From Dehalococcoidia bacterium (GTDB lineage: Bacteria > Chloroflexota > Dehalococcoidia > UBA2979), in contig QZJI01000036.1 of the NCBI GenBank assembly GCA_003599735.1, forward strand, positions 1-58,851: a stretch of DNA of 58,851 nucleotides, written 5' to 3'. The position numbers were made by a program, and so were the translations under genes. Position 1 is the first letter of the stretch; each line of letters opens with the position of its first letter. Under the pieces are notes generated by a model that was not told where the DNA came from, did no database searches, and saw only the letters and a list, made by a program, of their open reading frames with translations. Shown piece by piece: positions 50,941 to 58,851 of the stretch.

Positions 50941-51741
50941 TTAGCGAGGCGCAAAGAGCCGCCCGTACAGGGCACGCACCGTCGGCGGCGGCAATCCGCT
51001 CCCAAGGAACGAGTCACCCACGCGCACCTCGAAGTGGAGGTGCAGTTCAGTGTTCGGCGCGGTAATCCACTCCGGTGTACCGGACTCGCCGACCCCAGCG
51101 AGCACGGTCCCCGCCTTCACGGTGACGCCAACCTTGATCGCGGGGTCGATCGAATTCAGGTGGCAGTAACGTGTGACGACGCCACCTCCGTGGTCCACCC
51201 ACACCTGCCGGCCCCGGTAGATGTCGAGCGTGACCGGGTCTGAGGACCCCTGAGCCTTCGTCTTCGCATCCAGCTCCGTGATCTGTTGCAACGTGATGTC
51301 CTTGTAGTCGAGGTCGGCCCGGATCACGGTGCCCGCCGCTGTCGCAACGACCACCGTGCCACGCTTCACCTCGGCGCATGCGAGGCCCGGGTAGAAGTCG
51401 AGGCCCTCGTGGAAGCCGTTCCTGTAGGTGCGGGGCGCGTTCGGCATCAATTGATCGCCCTGGGGCATACAGGCACCGGCGATCGGGTAGATGAAGCCGA
51501 CCGGGCCTGGAGGCAGCGCGACCGCGCCGGTCACGATGACGGGCGGCACAGGTGTAGGTGTAGGCGTCACGCTCGGCTGCGGAGTGGCCTCGGGCTCCTT
51601 CGTGGCCGCTGCTGTCGTTGCCGCCGGTGCCAGTTTCTCGTCGCCGCCGCACGCCAGCAACAGCAGCCCACCTGCACCGAATGCGCCCCGTACGAGGAAC
51701 ATGCGCCGCGAGAGGGGCCGAAACAAGATCGAGTCATCCAT
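50941..51741 (-). CDS. Lipoprotein M23 metallopeptidase with a twin-arginine motif
   Basis: A 266-residue LytM/M23 endopeptidase. SRRMFLVRG (11-19) is a Tat motif and ..LLLLAC31 is a lipobox, so the protein is likely exported by Tat and anchored by lipid at Cys31. A Thr/Pro-rich linker follows (about 38-66), then the peptidase with HEGLDF and HLHFEV, which provide the zinc-binding histidines. It would cut peptidoglycan cross-links outside the cell. It lies with lgt, gatD and murT, a small cell-envelope set. Confidence 0.9.
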   Translation of the reverse strand: MDDSILFRPLSRRMFLVRGAFGAGGLLLLACGGDEKLAPAATTAAATKEPEATPQPSVTPTPTPVPPVIVTGAVALPPGPVGFIYPIAGACMPQGDQLMPNAPRTYRNGFHEGLDFYPGLACAEVKRGTVVVATAAGTVIRADLDYKDITLQQITELDAKTKAQGSSDPVTLDIYRGRQVWVDHGGGVVTRYCHLNSIDPAIKVGVTVKAGTVLAGVGESGTPEWITAPNTELHLHFEVRVGDSFLGSGLPPPTVRALYGRLFAPR

Positions 51742-51746
51742 TACTT

Positions 51747-52541
51747 CTACTTCACCACCGGTTCAAACTTCGGCGACCGCCGTCGCGCTACCGCCGCTGA
51801 GGCGGCATGCGCCCGCTCCGCGTACGGTGCGGGGCGTGGCTCGATCTGTGCCCGGGGAGAACCCTCACCGTAGCGGTGGTGGAGCGCCGCAACGATTAGC
51901 CAGTCGAGGAGGGCCGGGTTCTTCGGCAGCAACGAGCCGTGCAGGTAGGTCCCGATGGCGTTCCGAAAGATCGCGCCCTCCGTACCGTCTTCGCCGTTGT
52001 TGCCGCGGCCGTACTCCACCCGGGCGAACGGACGTCCTCCTGGCCCGAGGTAGGTCCGGCCAGCGTGATTTTCGAAGCCCACGACCTCCCAGACGCCATC
52101 GACCTCCGCGCTCGCAAGGATGTCGCCAATGCAACGCGCAGCGCCGGGCCCTGGGGCGATCGTGGTGACGTCGAACACACCCGCACCCGGAAGTTCTGCC
52201 CCAGAGGCGTCGCGATACCAGCGACCGAACAGCTGAAATCCTCCACACACCGCCAGCATCGCTGTGCCCGCCGCGGCCCACGCGCGCAGCACCGGACCTC
52301 GCGCTGCCAGTTCGTCTGCCACCCGCCGTTGCTCGCGGTCCTGGCCCCCGCCAATAAGGACAAGGTCAGCGTCCTCAGGCAACGGGTCGCCGAGACTGAC
52401 CGACAACACGTCGACACCCACACCGTGCTCGGCCGCACGTGCCTCGATCGCGATCAAATTCCCGCGGTCGGCATAGACGTTCATCACGTCGTCGTACAGC
52501 GTGACCACGCGGATTGTGCGCTCTGGCGTCGCCGACGTCAT
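51747..52541 (-). CDS. gatD: Lipid II isoglutaminyl synthase, glutaminase subunit GatD
   Basis: The glutaminase half of MurT/GatD, which amidates the alpha carboxyl of D-Glu in lipid II. 264 residues from the ATG at 52541: TLYDDVMNVYADRGNLIAIEARA, VLIGGGQDREQ, the nucleophile C99 in AVCGGFQLFG, and the GTYLHGSLLPKNP His. Its ATG overlaps the murT stop (ATGA). The long upstream extension of the frame is antisense artefact. Confidence 0.93.
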   Translation of the reverse strand: MTSATPERTIRVVTLYDDVMNVYADRGNLIAIEARAAEHGVGVDVLSVSLGDPLPEDADLVLIGGGQDREQRRVADELAARGPVLRAWAAAGTAMLAVCGGFQLFGRWYRDASGAELPGAGVFDVTTIAPGPGAARCIGDILASAEVDGVWEVVGFENHAGRTYLGPGGRPFARVEYGRGNNGEDGTEGAIFRNAIGTYLHGSLLPKNPALLDWLIVAALHHRYGEGSPRAQIEPRPAPYAERAHAASAAVARRRSPKFEPVVK

Positions 52542-53962
52542 CGCTCGGCCTTCTCCCAGTAGGCGCCCATGCCCGCGCGACGCGCGAGCGCCTCCCGCAC
52601 ATCGATCATTGCCGTGTATGTGGCGACCACGTCCAGTCGAGCCCCGGGCGGCGTCCGGCGCAGCGCATCGTCCAGTGCCACCTCCGTGTCCGGCACCACC
52701 GCCGCGGGGTCGACGCCGGCGAGATGCCAGCGCAACGCGAAGTCGTCCGCGCGGTCGCCGGAACACGTCACCGTCACCGAACGTCCCGCCAGGGCCTCGA
52801 TGTCAGCGTCGTAGATCCAGGAGACATCCTGACCGTCCTGCACGCCGTCGTTGAGCATCGCAAGGAGGTGGATCGGTTCTCCCTCGGGTGACCCCGCGAT
52901 CAGCGCGCGCATTAACTCGTTCAGGCCGGCGGGATTCTTCGCCAGCAGCACACGCACGGTGCGCCCGTCGACCTCGAACCGCTCCTGCCGTCCAAACGCC
53001 GGGCCCGCCTCAGCGAGCGCCCGAGCGATCGTCGACGCCGGAACACCAAGGGCGTGCGCGGCGGCTGTCGCCGCCAGCGCGTTGTAGACGGAGTACAGCC
53101 CCGCCATCGGGAGATCGAGAGTGATCGAGGCCCCGTCCATGTCGACATCCACACGCGAACCCTCTGGACTGAGCTCGACCTGCCGCGCTGAGATACGCGC
53201 CAGCGGCCGGCGCTCCCCACACGAGGTGCACCTCCAAATACCGACATGCCCCATATAGATCGCTTCGTACGCGAAGCGGCCACCGCACCGGCAGAACCGC
53301 GCGTCGGAGGCGTGCTCCGCCTGCGCCAGCCGTGCGTGTGGATCGTCGATCCCAAACGTGAGCACCCGCGCGCGTGTCCCCGCCGAGAGTTGGGCGATCG
53401 ACGGATCGTCCGCGTTCAACACCAGCGTGCAGTCGGGTGCGGCAGACACGAGCATCCCACCCCACCCTTCGCCGACGGAATCCACCTCGCCATATCGGTC
53501 GAGCTGGTCGCGGAACAGGTTCAAGAACACCGCGACACGCGGCGTGAGCCGCGGGAAGAGCCGCGCCAGCACCGCCTCGTCCACTTCAAAGACGCCAACG
53601 CGCGAGGGCGCGTTTGCAATCCGGCCATCCGCTTCCGCGTCTTCGACATACGCCGCGACGAGGCCTCGCTCCAGGTTGGAACCGGACGGATTCGTGAGCG
53701 GCTGGACGCCGTGGGCGCGGAGGATGGCGGCGATCAGGTGAGTGGTGGTCGTCTTCCCATTAGTCCCGGTGACCGTCACCACGCCCTGGCCCATCTGCCG
53801 GGCCAGCCGTTCCAGCAGGCTCGGTGCCAGCGCACCGGCCACGAGGCCCGGCAGCGCAGTGCCGCCACCACGTCCCAGCCGTCGCGCCGCCGTCCCGGCC
53901 GCTCGACCGAGGATCAGCGCCGCGCGCTCGCGGACAGTGGATCTGGCTGTCGCAGCGACCAT
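52538..53962 (-). CDS. murT: Lipid II isoglutaminyl synthase, Mur-ligase subunit MurT
   Basis: A Mur ligase-like ATPase of 474 residues: P-loop GTNGKTTTTHL at 66-76, the AVFLNLFRDQLDRYGEVD motif, and the zinc ribbon unique to MurT (FCRCGGRF..CTSCG). It works with GatD, giving amidated peptidoglycan. The pair occurs in Gram-positives and Chloroflexota, consistent with a cell wall in this organism. Confidence 0.95.
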   Translation of the reverse strand: MVAATARSTVRERAALILGRAAGTAARRLGRGGGTALPGLVAGALAPSLLERLARQMGQGVVTVTGTNGKTTTTHLIAAILRAHGVQPLTNPSGSNLERGLVAAYVEDAEADGRIANAPSRVGVFEVDEAVLARLFPRLTPRVAVFLNLFRDQLDRYGEVDSVGEGWGGMLVSAAPDCTLVLNADDPSIAQLSAGTRARVLTFGIDDPHARLAQAEHASDARFCRCGGRFAYEAIYMGHVGIWRCTSCGERRPLARISARQVELSPEGSRVDVDMDGASITLDLPMAGLYSVYNALAATAAAHALGVPASTIARALAEAGPAFGRQERFEVDGRTVRVLLAKNPAGLNELMRALIAGSPEGEPIHLLAMLNDGVQDGQDVSWIYDADIEALAGRSVTVTCSGDRADDFALRWHLAGVDPAAVVPDTEVALDDALRRTPPGARLDVVATYTAMIDVREALARRAGMGAYWEKAER

Positions 53963-54038
53963 ATGACCAGTGTCGCACGCTCGTGCGTCGAGGGCTTCCT
54001 CATCCGAAGCTCAGCGAGGCTCGCCGCTCCTCTGACGC

Positions 54039-55109
54039 CTACTTCTGACGCCATAGCAGCCGGTCGCCCGCCTCGATCCGCTCCACGCGGCCCTCATCCT
54101 CCAGGAGTCGGAGGTGCGCCAGCGTCTCGCCGAGCGCGGACCGTTTCATGAAAATGTTGAAGTCATCGAACGAGCCGGTATTCCAATGGATGTTCTGGCT
54201 GATCGCCCCGCCAGAGGCCTCCCCCGGCCCGATCGCTTCACGCACCTCGGTCAGCCGTTCGTCGTGATGATGGAGCAGGATGCTGCAACGCGATTTCAGG
54301 TCGGCGATCGTGAACTCGTGCGCCGGCAGCGCGCAGCGCGTGTCGAAGGAAGCGACTTTCTTCAGCGACGCACGGAAGTCGGAGAGTGGACTGCTCCCCT
54401 CCTGGTCGGCGTGCAGCGAGACGTTCGGGCTGATATAGGGCAGGACGTGGTCGCCGGTGAACATCAGCCGGTGGTTCGGCTCGTACATGCACATGTGGCC
54501 GGGGGTATGGCCGGGCGTCCAAACGGCGCGCAGCTTCCAGCCGTCGAACTCCACAACCTCGCCATCCTGCAGCTTCACGTCCGGCTCCACCCAGCGCATC
54601 CCGCCACCGGGGCCGCCCGGCACGCCGCCATGGGCCCCCCCGACCGGCTTCTCCGGCGGCGCTTGACCCGGCTTCACCGCCGACGAGGTCGGCGCGAGCG
54701 CGCCCGCCTCATGCGCCGCATCGATGTCCTCCTGCGGGATGCCATGCCGCACGAGCCACGCGTCTGAGAGACGCGTCCATGACTCATTGTCCAGCCAGCG
54801 CGCCTGGACCCACTGCCATTCGCGCTCCAGCATGATCACCTGGCAGCCCGGAGCTTGATCTTTGATCCATGCCGCCATGCCGATGTGGTCCGGGTGGGCA
54901 TGCGAGATGAAGAGCCGGCGGATGTCCTTCGGCGTGTAGCCGAGGACCGCCAGTTCCAGTGTCATCGCCTCGATCGCCTGGGGAGTGCCGAACCCCGCGT
55001 CGAAAAGCGAGACACCGTCTCCGCCGGTGAAGGCGTACGGCATCATGTAGGGCAACGCGGGCCCCGCCATGGGCGTCTTCAACTGGTGCAGGCCAGGCAC
55101 GATCTCCAT
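54039..55109 (-). CDS. MBL-fold metallohydrolase
   Basis: A 356-residue metallo-beta-lactamase-fold enzyme: SHAHPDHIGMAAW carries the HxHxDH zinc motif, WTPGHTPGHMCMYEP and TGDHVLPYISPNV carry the other ligands, and a C-terminal winged-helix-like region follows (LLHHHDERLTEVREAI, LAHLRLLEDEGRVERIE). It resembles the glyoxalase II/LACTB2 group; the substrate is unknown. Start ATG 55109. Confidence 0.87.
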   Translation of the reverse strand: MEIVPGLHQLKTPMAGPALPYMMPYAFTGGDGVSLFDAGFGTPQAIEAMTLELAVLGYTPKDIRRLFISHAHPDHIGMAAWIKDQAPGCQVIMLEREWQWVQARWLDNESWTRLSDAWLVRHGIPQEDIDAAHEAGALAPTSSAVKPGQAPPEKPVGGAHGGVPGGPGGGMRWVEPDVKLQDGEVVEFDGWKLRAVWTPGHTPGHMCMYEPNHRLMFTGDHVLPYISPNVSLHADQEGSSPLSDFRASLKKVASFDTRCALPAHEFTIADLKSRCSILLHHHDERLTEVREAIGPGEASGGAISQNIHWNTGSFDDFNIFMKRSALGETLAHLRLLEDEGRVERIEAGDRLLWRQK

Positions 55110-55206
55110 CGGGGCGATCCTCTCGCTCCGGGTGCGCGAAGGCTTCCGGGCGTCATGGGGCTGCCCGTTACGGGCGGCGCGAGCATAGCAAAACCACCCG
55201 TGCGCT

Positions 55207-55986
55207 CTACTCCGTCTGCCCCGGCGTCCTGAGGGCCAACCGTCCGAGACCCTCGAACAACTCGCCGACGTGCGGAAGACGGATGTGCGCGGGTGGATCG
55301 CCGTCGGCGCGCTCGCCTATCTGCACCACCCACCACCCGTACCGGCGCGGCGGTTCCACGTCGTACCGCGGCGTGTCACCCACAAACACGGTCTCCGCCG
55401 CCGTCACTCCAAGTGTGTCGAGGGCCGCCTGGAAAAGCCCCGGATGTGGCTTCGCGCGGCGCTGCTCGTCGCTGAACATCAGTGCGTCGAAGTAATCGAT
55501 CACTCGATGACGCTCGAAGACGCGCCGCAGGTGCCGCCCGCCAGCGACCCCGGTGTTCGAGATCAGGCCGGTACGCAACCCGCGCGCCCGACATTCCTCA
55601 AGCACCTCGCGCGCACCAGAAAGCAGGTCAGGCGGCGTGTGCTCGATCACCCCGCCGTAGGCCTCGGCGAACGCCGTCGCGTCCGCTTCGTCAATGTGGT
55701 CGGCGATACCCGGCTCGTACTGGTAGAAGACATGCCGTGCGCGGTCTTCCCCGCTCACGTCGCGCCCGTACTCCTGCAATCGCGCGAGCGTGCTGTTGGA
55801 GCGTTGGTGGTGTTTCGTGAACTCTTCCTGTGTCGTCTCGATCCCGTACTTCGCGAGGATCGGCGCACACCGCTCGAACCGGAGTCGTGCCCGCACCGGG
55901 AACGTGTCCCGCCGCTCGGACATCAACGTCCCCCACAGGTCGAACACGACCGCCCGGATCTGAGGCGACGCCGCAGCCTCTGTCAT
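55207..55986 (-). CDS. HAD-superfamily hydrolase
   Basis: A 259-residue HAD phosphatase-like protein: AVVFDLWGTLMSERRD (motif I, D-x-x-G-T; the first Asp is the nucleophile), GLISNTG (motif II), RRAKPHPGLF (Lys, motif III) and FVGDTPRYD (motif IV). The helical cap lies between about residues 30 and 110. It fits haloacid dehalogenase-like phosphatases; the substrate is unknown. Confidence 0.87.
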   Translation of the reverse strand: MTEAAASPQIRAVVFDLWGTLMSERRDTFPVRARLRFERCAPILAKYGIETTQEEFTKHHQRSNSTLARLQEYGRDVSGEDRARHVFYQYEPGIADHIDEADATAFAEAYGGVIEHTPPDLLSGAREVLEECRARGLRTGLISNTGVAGGRHLRRVFERHRVIDYFDALMFSDEQRRAKPHPGLFQAALDTLGVTAAETVFVGDTPRYDVEPPRRYGWWVVQIGERADGDPPAHIRLPHVGELFEGLGRLALRTPGQTE

Positions 55987-56066
55987 GCATCCATTCTCGC
56001 ACCCTCATCCGCACCGAGGCGTGGTTGGCGTGCCGGACATCGCCACTTCGGCTGGTACCCCAAGCA

Positions 56067-56092
56067 GAAGGGGCGCCTCACGGCGCCCCTTC
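56067..56092 (-). terminator. Hairpin downstream of tatA
   Basis: An 11-bp perfect stem (56067-56077 against 56082-56092) with a 4-base loop lies 20 bases after the tatA stop. The bases after it (TGCTTGG on the minus strand) are only weakly T-rich. It may act in both directions. Confidence 0.65.
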
Positions 56093-56112
56093 AATGCAAC
56101 GAAAGAAAAGCC

Positions 56113-56352
56113 CTAGGACTTTGCCTGCTGCTTCTTGAACTCCTGGTACTCCACCCACTCCGCGTCCGACATCCCGGCGGGCCGCTCGAGGAGGGGCGCC
56201 TTCTCCTTGTCGGAGCCTTTCGCCTCCTCGCGGAACTCGCGGATGCCCTTGCCCAGCGCGCCGCCGAGTCCAGACACTCGCTGCGCCCCGAAAAGCAGCG
56301 CCAGGATGACCACGATAATCAGTAATTCCTGCCAGCCGAGGCTTCCCAGCAT
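56113..56352 (-). CDS. tatA: Sec-independent translocase TatA/TatE
   Basis: A 79-residue Tat pore component: a single N-terminal helix (LGWQELLIIVVILALLFGAQR), a conserved hinge FGAQRVSGLGGALGKGIREFREE with the amphipathic helix, and a charged C-terminal tail. It exports folded twin-arginine substrates, of which at least the Rieske protein and the M23 lipoprotein in this window are candidates. ATG 56352 starts at the helix. Confidence 0.93.
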   Translation of the reverse strand: MLGSLGWQELLIIVVILALLFGAQRVSGLGGALGKGIREFREEAKGSDKEKAPLLERPAGMSDAEWVEYQEFKKQQAKS

Positions 56353-56482
56353 GGGTCAATACCTTTCCGGCCCGCGCACCCCGTCACAACCCCAACGAAT
56401 GTAGCACCGAGGTTCGGCGTGCGCCCCCGACCGCCCAGCGGACGATACCTCGATCATACGCGCGCTTGCCGCGGAGGGATCG

Positions 56483-56794
56483 CTACCCGATCCGCTCCAC
56501 AAAGACGCGCATCACGCCGCCACAAATCTTGTCGTCGCCATCCACCGGCTCTGTGAGGTCAACGAGCACCGTCCGCGGCCGCCCATCCGCCATCGTCTCC
56601 ATGGCTTCCTGCCACACCTCAGCCTCGCCGCAGCCGCCGCCGATGGTGCCGAAAAAGGTACCGTCTGGACGCAACATCATTTGCGCCCCGGCCTTCCGGG
56701 GCGTGGAGCCTCGGGTGTCCGCGACGGTCGCGAGGACACGTGGTTGACCCGCAGCCAGGGAATCGCACAGTTCGCGGTACAAATCCAGGGACAT
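56483..56794 (-). CDS. Stand-alone XdhC/CoxI N-terminal domain protein
   Basis: A 103-residue protein matching the XdhC_CoxI N-domain alone: VLATVADTRGSTPRKAGAQMMLRPDG and GTIGGGCGEAEVW with its conserved Cys. XdhC binds molybdenum cofactor and inserts it, after sulfuration, into xanthine dehydrogenase-type enzymes. The Rossmann domain is encoded in the separate upstream gene at 57026. No xanthine dehydrogenase subunit genes are visible in the window. Confidence 0.87.
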   Translation of the reverse strand: MSLDLYRELCDSLAAGQPRVLATVADTRGSTPRKAGAQMMLRPDGTFFGTIGGGCGEAEVWQEAMETMADGRPRTVLVDLTEPVDGDDKICGGVMRVFVERIG

Positions 56795-56903
56795 CGAGAG
56801 CTCCCACCGTCACAACAAATTAATCATACGGCGGCCCGAGAGATCCGGGATCGCCGAACGCACGTACTCCGTGGGAGACCGTTCGCTCTCCGACTGGCAG
56901 AAA

Positions 56904-56933
56904 GCATCAGAGCCGATTGCTCGGCCCTGATGC
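56904..56933 (-). terminator. Terminator downstream of the XdhC Rossmann-domain gene
   Basis: GCATCAG-GGCCGA-GCAA-TCGGCT-CTGATGC forms a 13-bp stem (one mismatched or wobble pair) with a GCAA tetraloop, followed by TTTCTG on the minus strand. It lies about 93 bases after the stop at 57026. The 56795-57025 interval has no other feature I can support. Confidence 0.75.
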
Positions 56934-57025
56934 CCCAGAGGGAACTGGCAGTTTGGGAGCGGCGGCCTCATCGCAACGTGGCGGTGGCCGTCAGCAGATG
57001 TGACCATACCACAGCAGAGGTCGCG

Positions 57026-57874
57026 TTATGTCAGACGTTCGCCGTCTGGCCGACCCTGACTCATCCGTGTCCCCGTCCCACCCCGGCGCAGCATTGTGAT
57101 CTCCGCCAGGATCGACACCGCAATCTCCTCCGGCGTCTCCGCCCCGATGTCGAGGCCCACCGGCGTCGAGACCGCCTCCAACGCCGCCGCCGGGAATCCC
57201 TCGGCCGCGAGGTGGTCCAGTACCGTGCGCGTCCGCCGACGGCTCCCAATCATCCCCACGTACCCCGCGCCACGCCCGACGGCATGCCGCAGTGCCTCCT
57301 CGTCCACACGGTGCCCCCGCGACACGAGGACGACCGCGGTCGATGCGTCGAGGGTCAGCGAATCGAGCGCGGGCCCGACTTCGTCCGCGATCACCTGCAG
57401 CGCCATCGGGAACCGCTCCCGGTTCGCAAACTCTGGCCGGTCGTCCACCACCGTCGTCTCGTAACCCAGCAGTTCCGCGATCTTGGCGAGGGCGAGTCCG
57501 ACGTGCCCGGCGCCTACGATCACCAGCCGCGCGGGCGCCTCGAACAGCTGCACCATCACCTCGACAGAGCCCTCGGCCGCTTGCGATGGACGGTCCGTCG
57601 CAACCCGGCCATCAAGGCGCCACGTCGCGGTCATCACGCGCGGCGTCGCCGTGAACGCGGCGACCGCCACGTCCCGCATCGCTTCGTCTGCGTCGGCGCT
57701 GCCCAGCGACCCGACCGTCCGCCCGTCACCGTGCACCAGCATCTTCGCGCCTGCCACAAGGCCCATCGCGCCTCCAGCCACGACCGTCGCCGTCGCGACG
57801 GGCGGGCCGCCCGCGAGGGCAGCCTCGATCGCCTCAACGATGGCGACGGTGCTGGAAGGGACGGCATCTGGCAC
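57026..57874 (-). CDS. XdhC-family protein with Rossmann domain
   Basis: A 282-residue protein: residues 1-90 resemble the XdhC_CoxI N-domain but lack the GGGCGE Cys (GSLGSADAD instead), then a Rossmann domain begins with LVIVGAGHVGLALAKIAELLGYETTVVDDRPEFA. VGMIGSRRRTRTVLDHLAAEG and TPVGLDIGAETPEEIAVSILAEI are the classic XdhC C-terminal motifs. Its role in molybdenum cofactor delivery is by family. Start ATG 57874. Confidence 0.88.
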   Translation of the reverse strand: MPDAVPSSTVAIVEAIEAALAGGPPVATATVVAGGAMGLVAGAKMLVHGDGRTVGSLGSADADEAMRDVAVAAFTATPRVMTATWRLDGRVATDRPSQAAEGSVEVMVQLFEAPARLVIVGAGHVGLALAKIAELLGYETTVVDDRPEFANRERFPMALQVIADEVGPALDSLTLDASTAVVLVSRGHRVDEEALRHAVGRGAGYVGMIGSRRRTRTVLDHLAAEGFPAAALEAVSTPVGLDIGAETPEEIAVSILAEITMLRRGGTGTRMSQGRPDGERLT

Positions 57875-57912
57875 AGCGCGATCATACGCGCGCCGTCGCG
57901 CGGGCTATCTCG

Positions 57913-58305
57913 CTATTCGGATGCGTCGAGGTCGATGCCGAGGTGCTCGCGCAGCGCCTCCTGCGGGGTGAGGCGAAGGACCAGGTAGGCGACCGCCGCG
58001 ACGATCAACACGTCATCCAGCTGGCCCAGCACCGGAATGAAGTCCGGGATGATGTCGAACGGCATCGCCAGGTACATGAACAGCGGCACCGGCAGCAGCC
58101 GGACCGTCCATGGCACCCTCGGGTCGCGCGTCAGCCCCCACGCGCCTCGTACCGCGTGGCGCCACCCGAGACCGCCCAGCGTCCTGAGGGCACGGCGCAA
58201 CCAACGTACGCGCCAGACCAGTAACCCGCCCGAGACCAGGATCACCAGCAGCAGCGCGGCCGCGACAGCGAGGAGCCACCACCACGTCGAGCCCGCGTCG
58301 GACAT
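57913..58305 (-). CDS. YkvA/DUF1232 membrane protein
   Basis: A 130-residue membrane protein. A first helix near 8-33 is followed by a basic amphipathic stretch, then LLPVPLFMYLAMPFDIIPDFIPVLGQLDDVLIVAAVAYLVLRL, the DUF1232 signature with the DIIPDFIP and GQLDD motifs. The function is unknown. I start at ATG 58305; a GTG one codon upstream is possible. Confidence 0.87.
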   Translation of the reverse strand: MSDAGSTWWWLLAVAAALLLVILVSGGLLVWRVRWLRRALRTLGGLGWRHAVRGAWGLTRDPRVPWTVRLLPVPLFMYLAMPFDIIPDFIPVLGQLDDVLIVAAVAYLVLRLTPQEALREHLGIDLDASE

Positions 58306-58323
58306 CACGAGACCGCGATGCCG

Positions 58324-58851
58324 CTACACATTGAAAAGGATGTTCAGCACATCGCCGTCCTGGACGATGTACTGCTTCCCCTCGGTCCGCAGTTTGCCAG
58401 CCTTCTTCAACTCCGCGTTGGATCCCTTGGCGTCTACGTAGTCCCGCCAGCCGGCCACCTCCGCGCGGATGAAGCCGCGTTCGAGGTCGGTGTGGATCTT
58501 CCCGGCGGCCTCGGGCGCAGTGGCGCCCTTGCGCACCGTCCACGCGCGCACCTCGTCCTCGCCCGCCGTGAGGAACGACTGGAGGCCCAGCAAGTCGTAC
58601 GCCGCCACGATCGCGCGGTCGAGCGGCGACTCGGCGGGCAGGCCGAGGTCGGCGCGGAACACCGCCGCGTCATCCGGTTCCATCTGCGCCAGTTCCGCCT
58701 CGATCTTCGCGCAGAGCGCCGCCACCGCCACGCTCTTCCCGGCGTACCGCGCGGCGAATTCCGCCTCGATCTCCGCCACCCGCGCGATGTCGTCCTCGCC
58801 GATGTTCACGACCAGCAGCACCGGCAGGCGCGTGATGAACTGGTACGCGCG
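58324..58851 (-). CDS. ychF: Redox-regulated ATPase YchF (Obg family), C-terminal part
   Basis: The C-terminal 175 or so residues of YchF/OLA1, a P-loop ATPase that binds the ribosome. The coding frame runs off the right edge and continues upstream as RAYQFITRLPV before LLVVNIGEDD. The TGS domain is present: LGLQSFLTAGEDEVRAWTVRKGATAPEAAGKIHTDLERGFIRAEV and the VQDGDVLNILFNV end. The G-domain is outside the window, so the start cannot be set. Confidence 0.93.
   Translation of the reverse strand, partial: RAYQFITRLPVLLVVNIGEDDIARVAEIEAEFAARYAGKSVAVAALCAKIEAELAQMEPDDAAVFRADLGLPAESPLDRAIVAAYDLLGLQSFLTAGEDEVRAWTVRKGATAPEAAGKIHTDLERGFIRAEVAGWRDYVDAKGSNAELKKAGKLRTEGKQYIVQDGDVLNILFNV

Overview
The window is about 58.9 kb of GC-rich bacterial chromosome, almost entirely coding, with most genes on the minus strand. 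The gene mix suggests a peptidoglycan-containing member of the Chloroflexota, possibly Dehalococcoidia-like. It has ribosomal protein bS21 (normally absent from Actinobacteria), a DnaD-type primosome protein, a CIRCE-controlled groESL operon, MurT/GatD, a b6-type cytochrome bc complex and CysO-type sulfur carriers. The assignment is inference; no rRNA is present to settle it. I found no tRNA, rRNA, CRISPR array, insertion sequence or prophage.

Layout. 1-9.2 kb: groESL, a DUF2851 protein, an acyl-CoA dehydrogenase, serine hydroxymethyltransferase joined in frame to a nucleotidyltransferase-like domain, a PfkB kinase and ComF. 9.3-12.4 kb (plus strand): an MFS transporter, a MoaD-MoaE fusion and a double NUDIX protein. 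12.4-16.6 kb: a replication cluster read as rplI, dnaB, dnaD-like and a tandem DnaC-like loader. 16.9-22.5 kb: purL and purQ with small neighbours, including a GNAT gene broken by an amber codon. 22.6-26.1 kb: a 7TM-HD phosphodiesterase, yqeY, rpsU and two tiny paralogous genes, one of them only 39 codons. 26.2-29.7 kb: a quinol:cytochrome c oxidoreductase operon headed by a 33-residue membrane peptide. 29.9-35.4 kb: a glycosyltransferase, purH, purM, purF and a CoA-binding protein. 35.4-48.4 kb: folate and sulfur metabolism. 48.4-58.9 kb: aroA, lgt, a Tat-type lipoprotein peptidase, gatD, murT, assorted hydrolases, tatA, two XdhC-family proteins and the end of ychF.

The most interesting system is the sulfur region. 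An Rrf2-type regulator with a perfect palindrome upstream heads a compact operon: cysK, a sulfur carrier, an E1-like activating enzyme, a second carrier, cysM, a rhodanese, an unknown protein, a JAMM metalloprotease, folP and folK. About 3 kb away, a third carrier lies with a NIL-domain protein and a threonine-synthase-like PLP enzyme. That unit sits behind a sequence I read as a SAM-I-type (S-box) riboswitch with a TTGACA promoter. Each carrier is next to a fold-type II PLP enzyme, and no carrier ends in a free Gly-Gly: the tails are GGM, GGADGGMG and GGA.

My inference is one shared activation and protease machinery feeding three PLP enzymes. The SAM-controlled unit may make homocysteine from a homoserine ester rather than threonine, comparable to HcyS/HcyD of Wolinella but with a ThrC-type enzyme.
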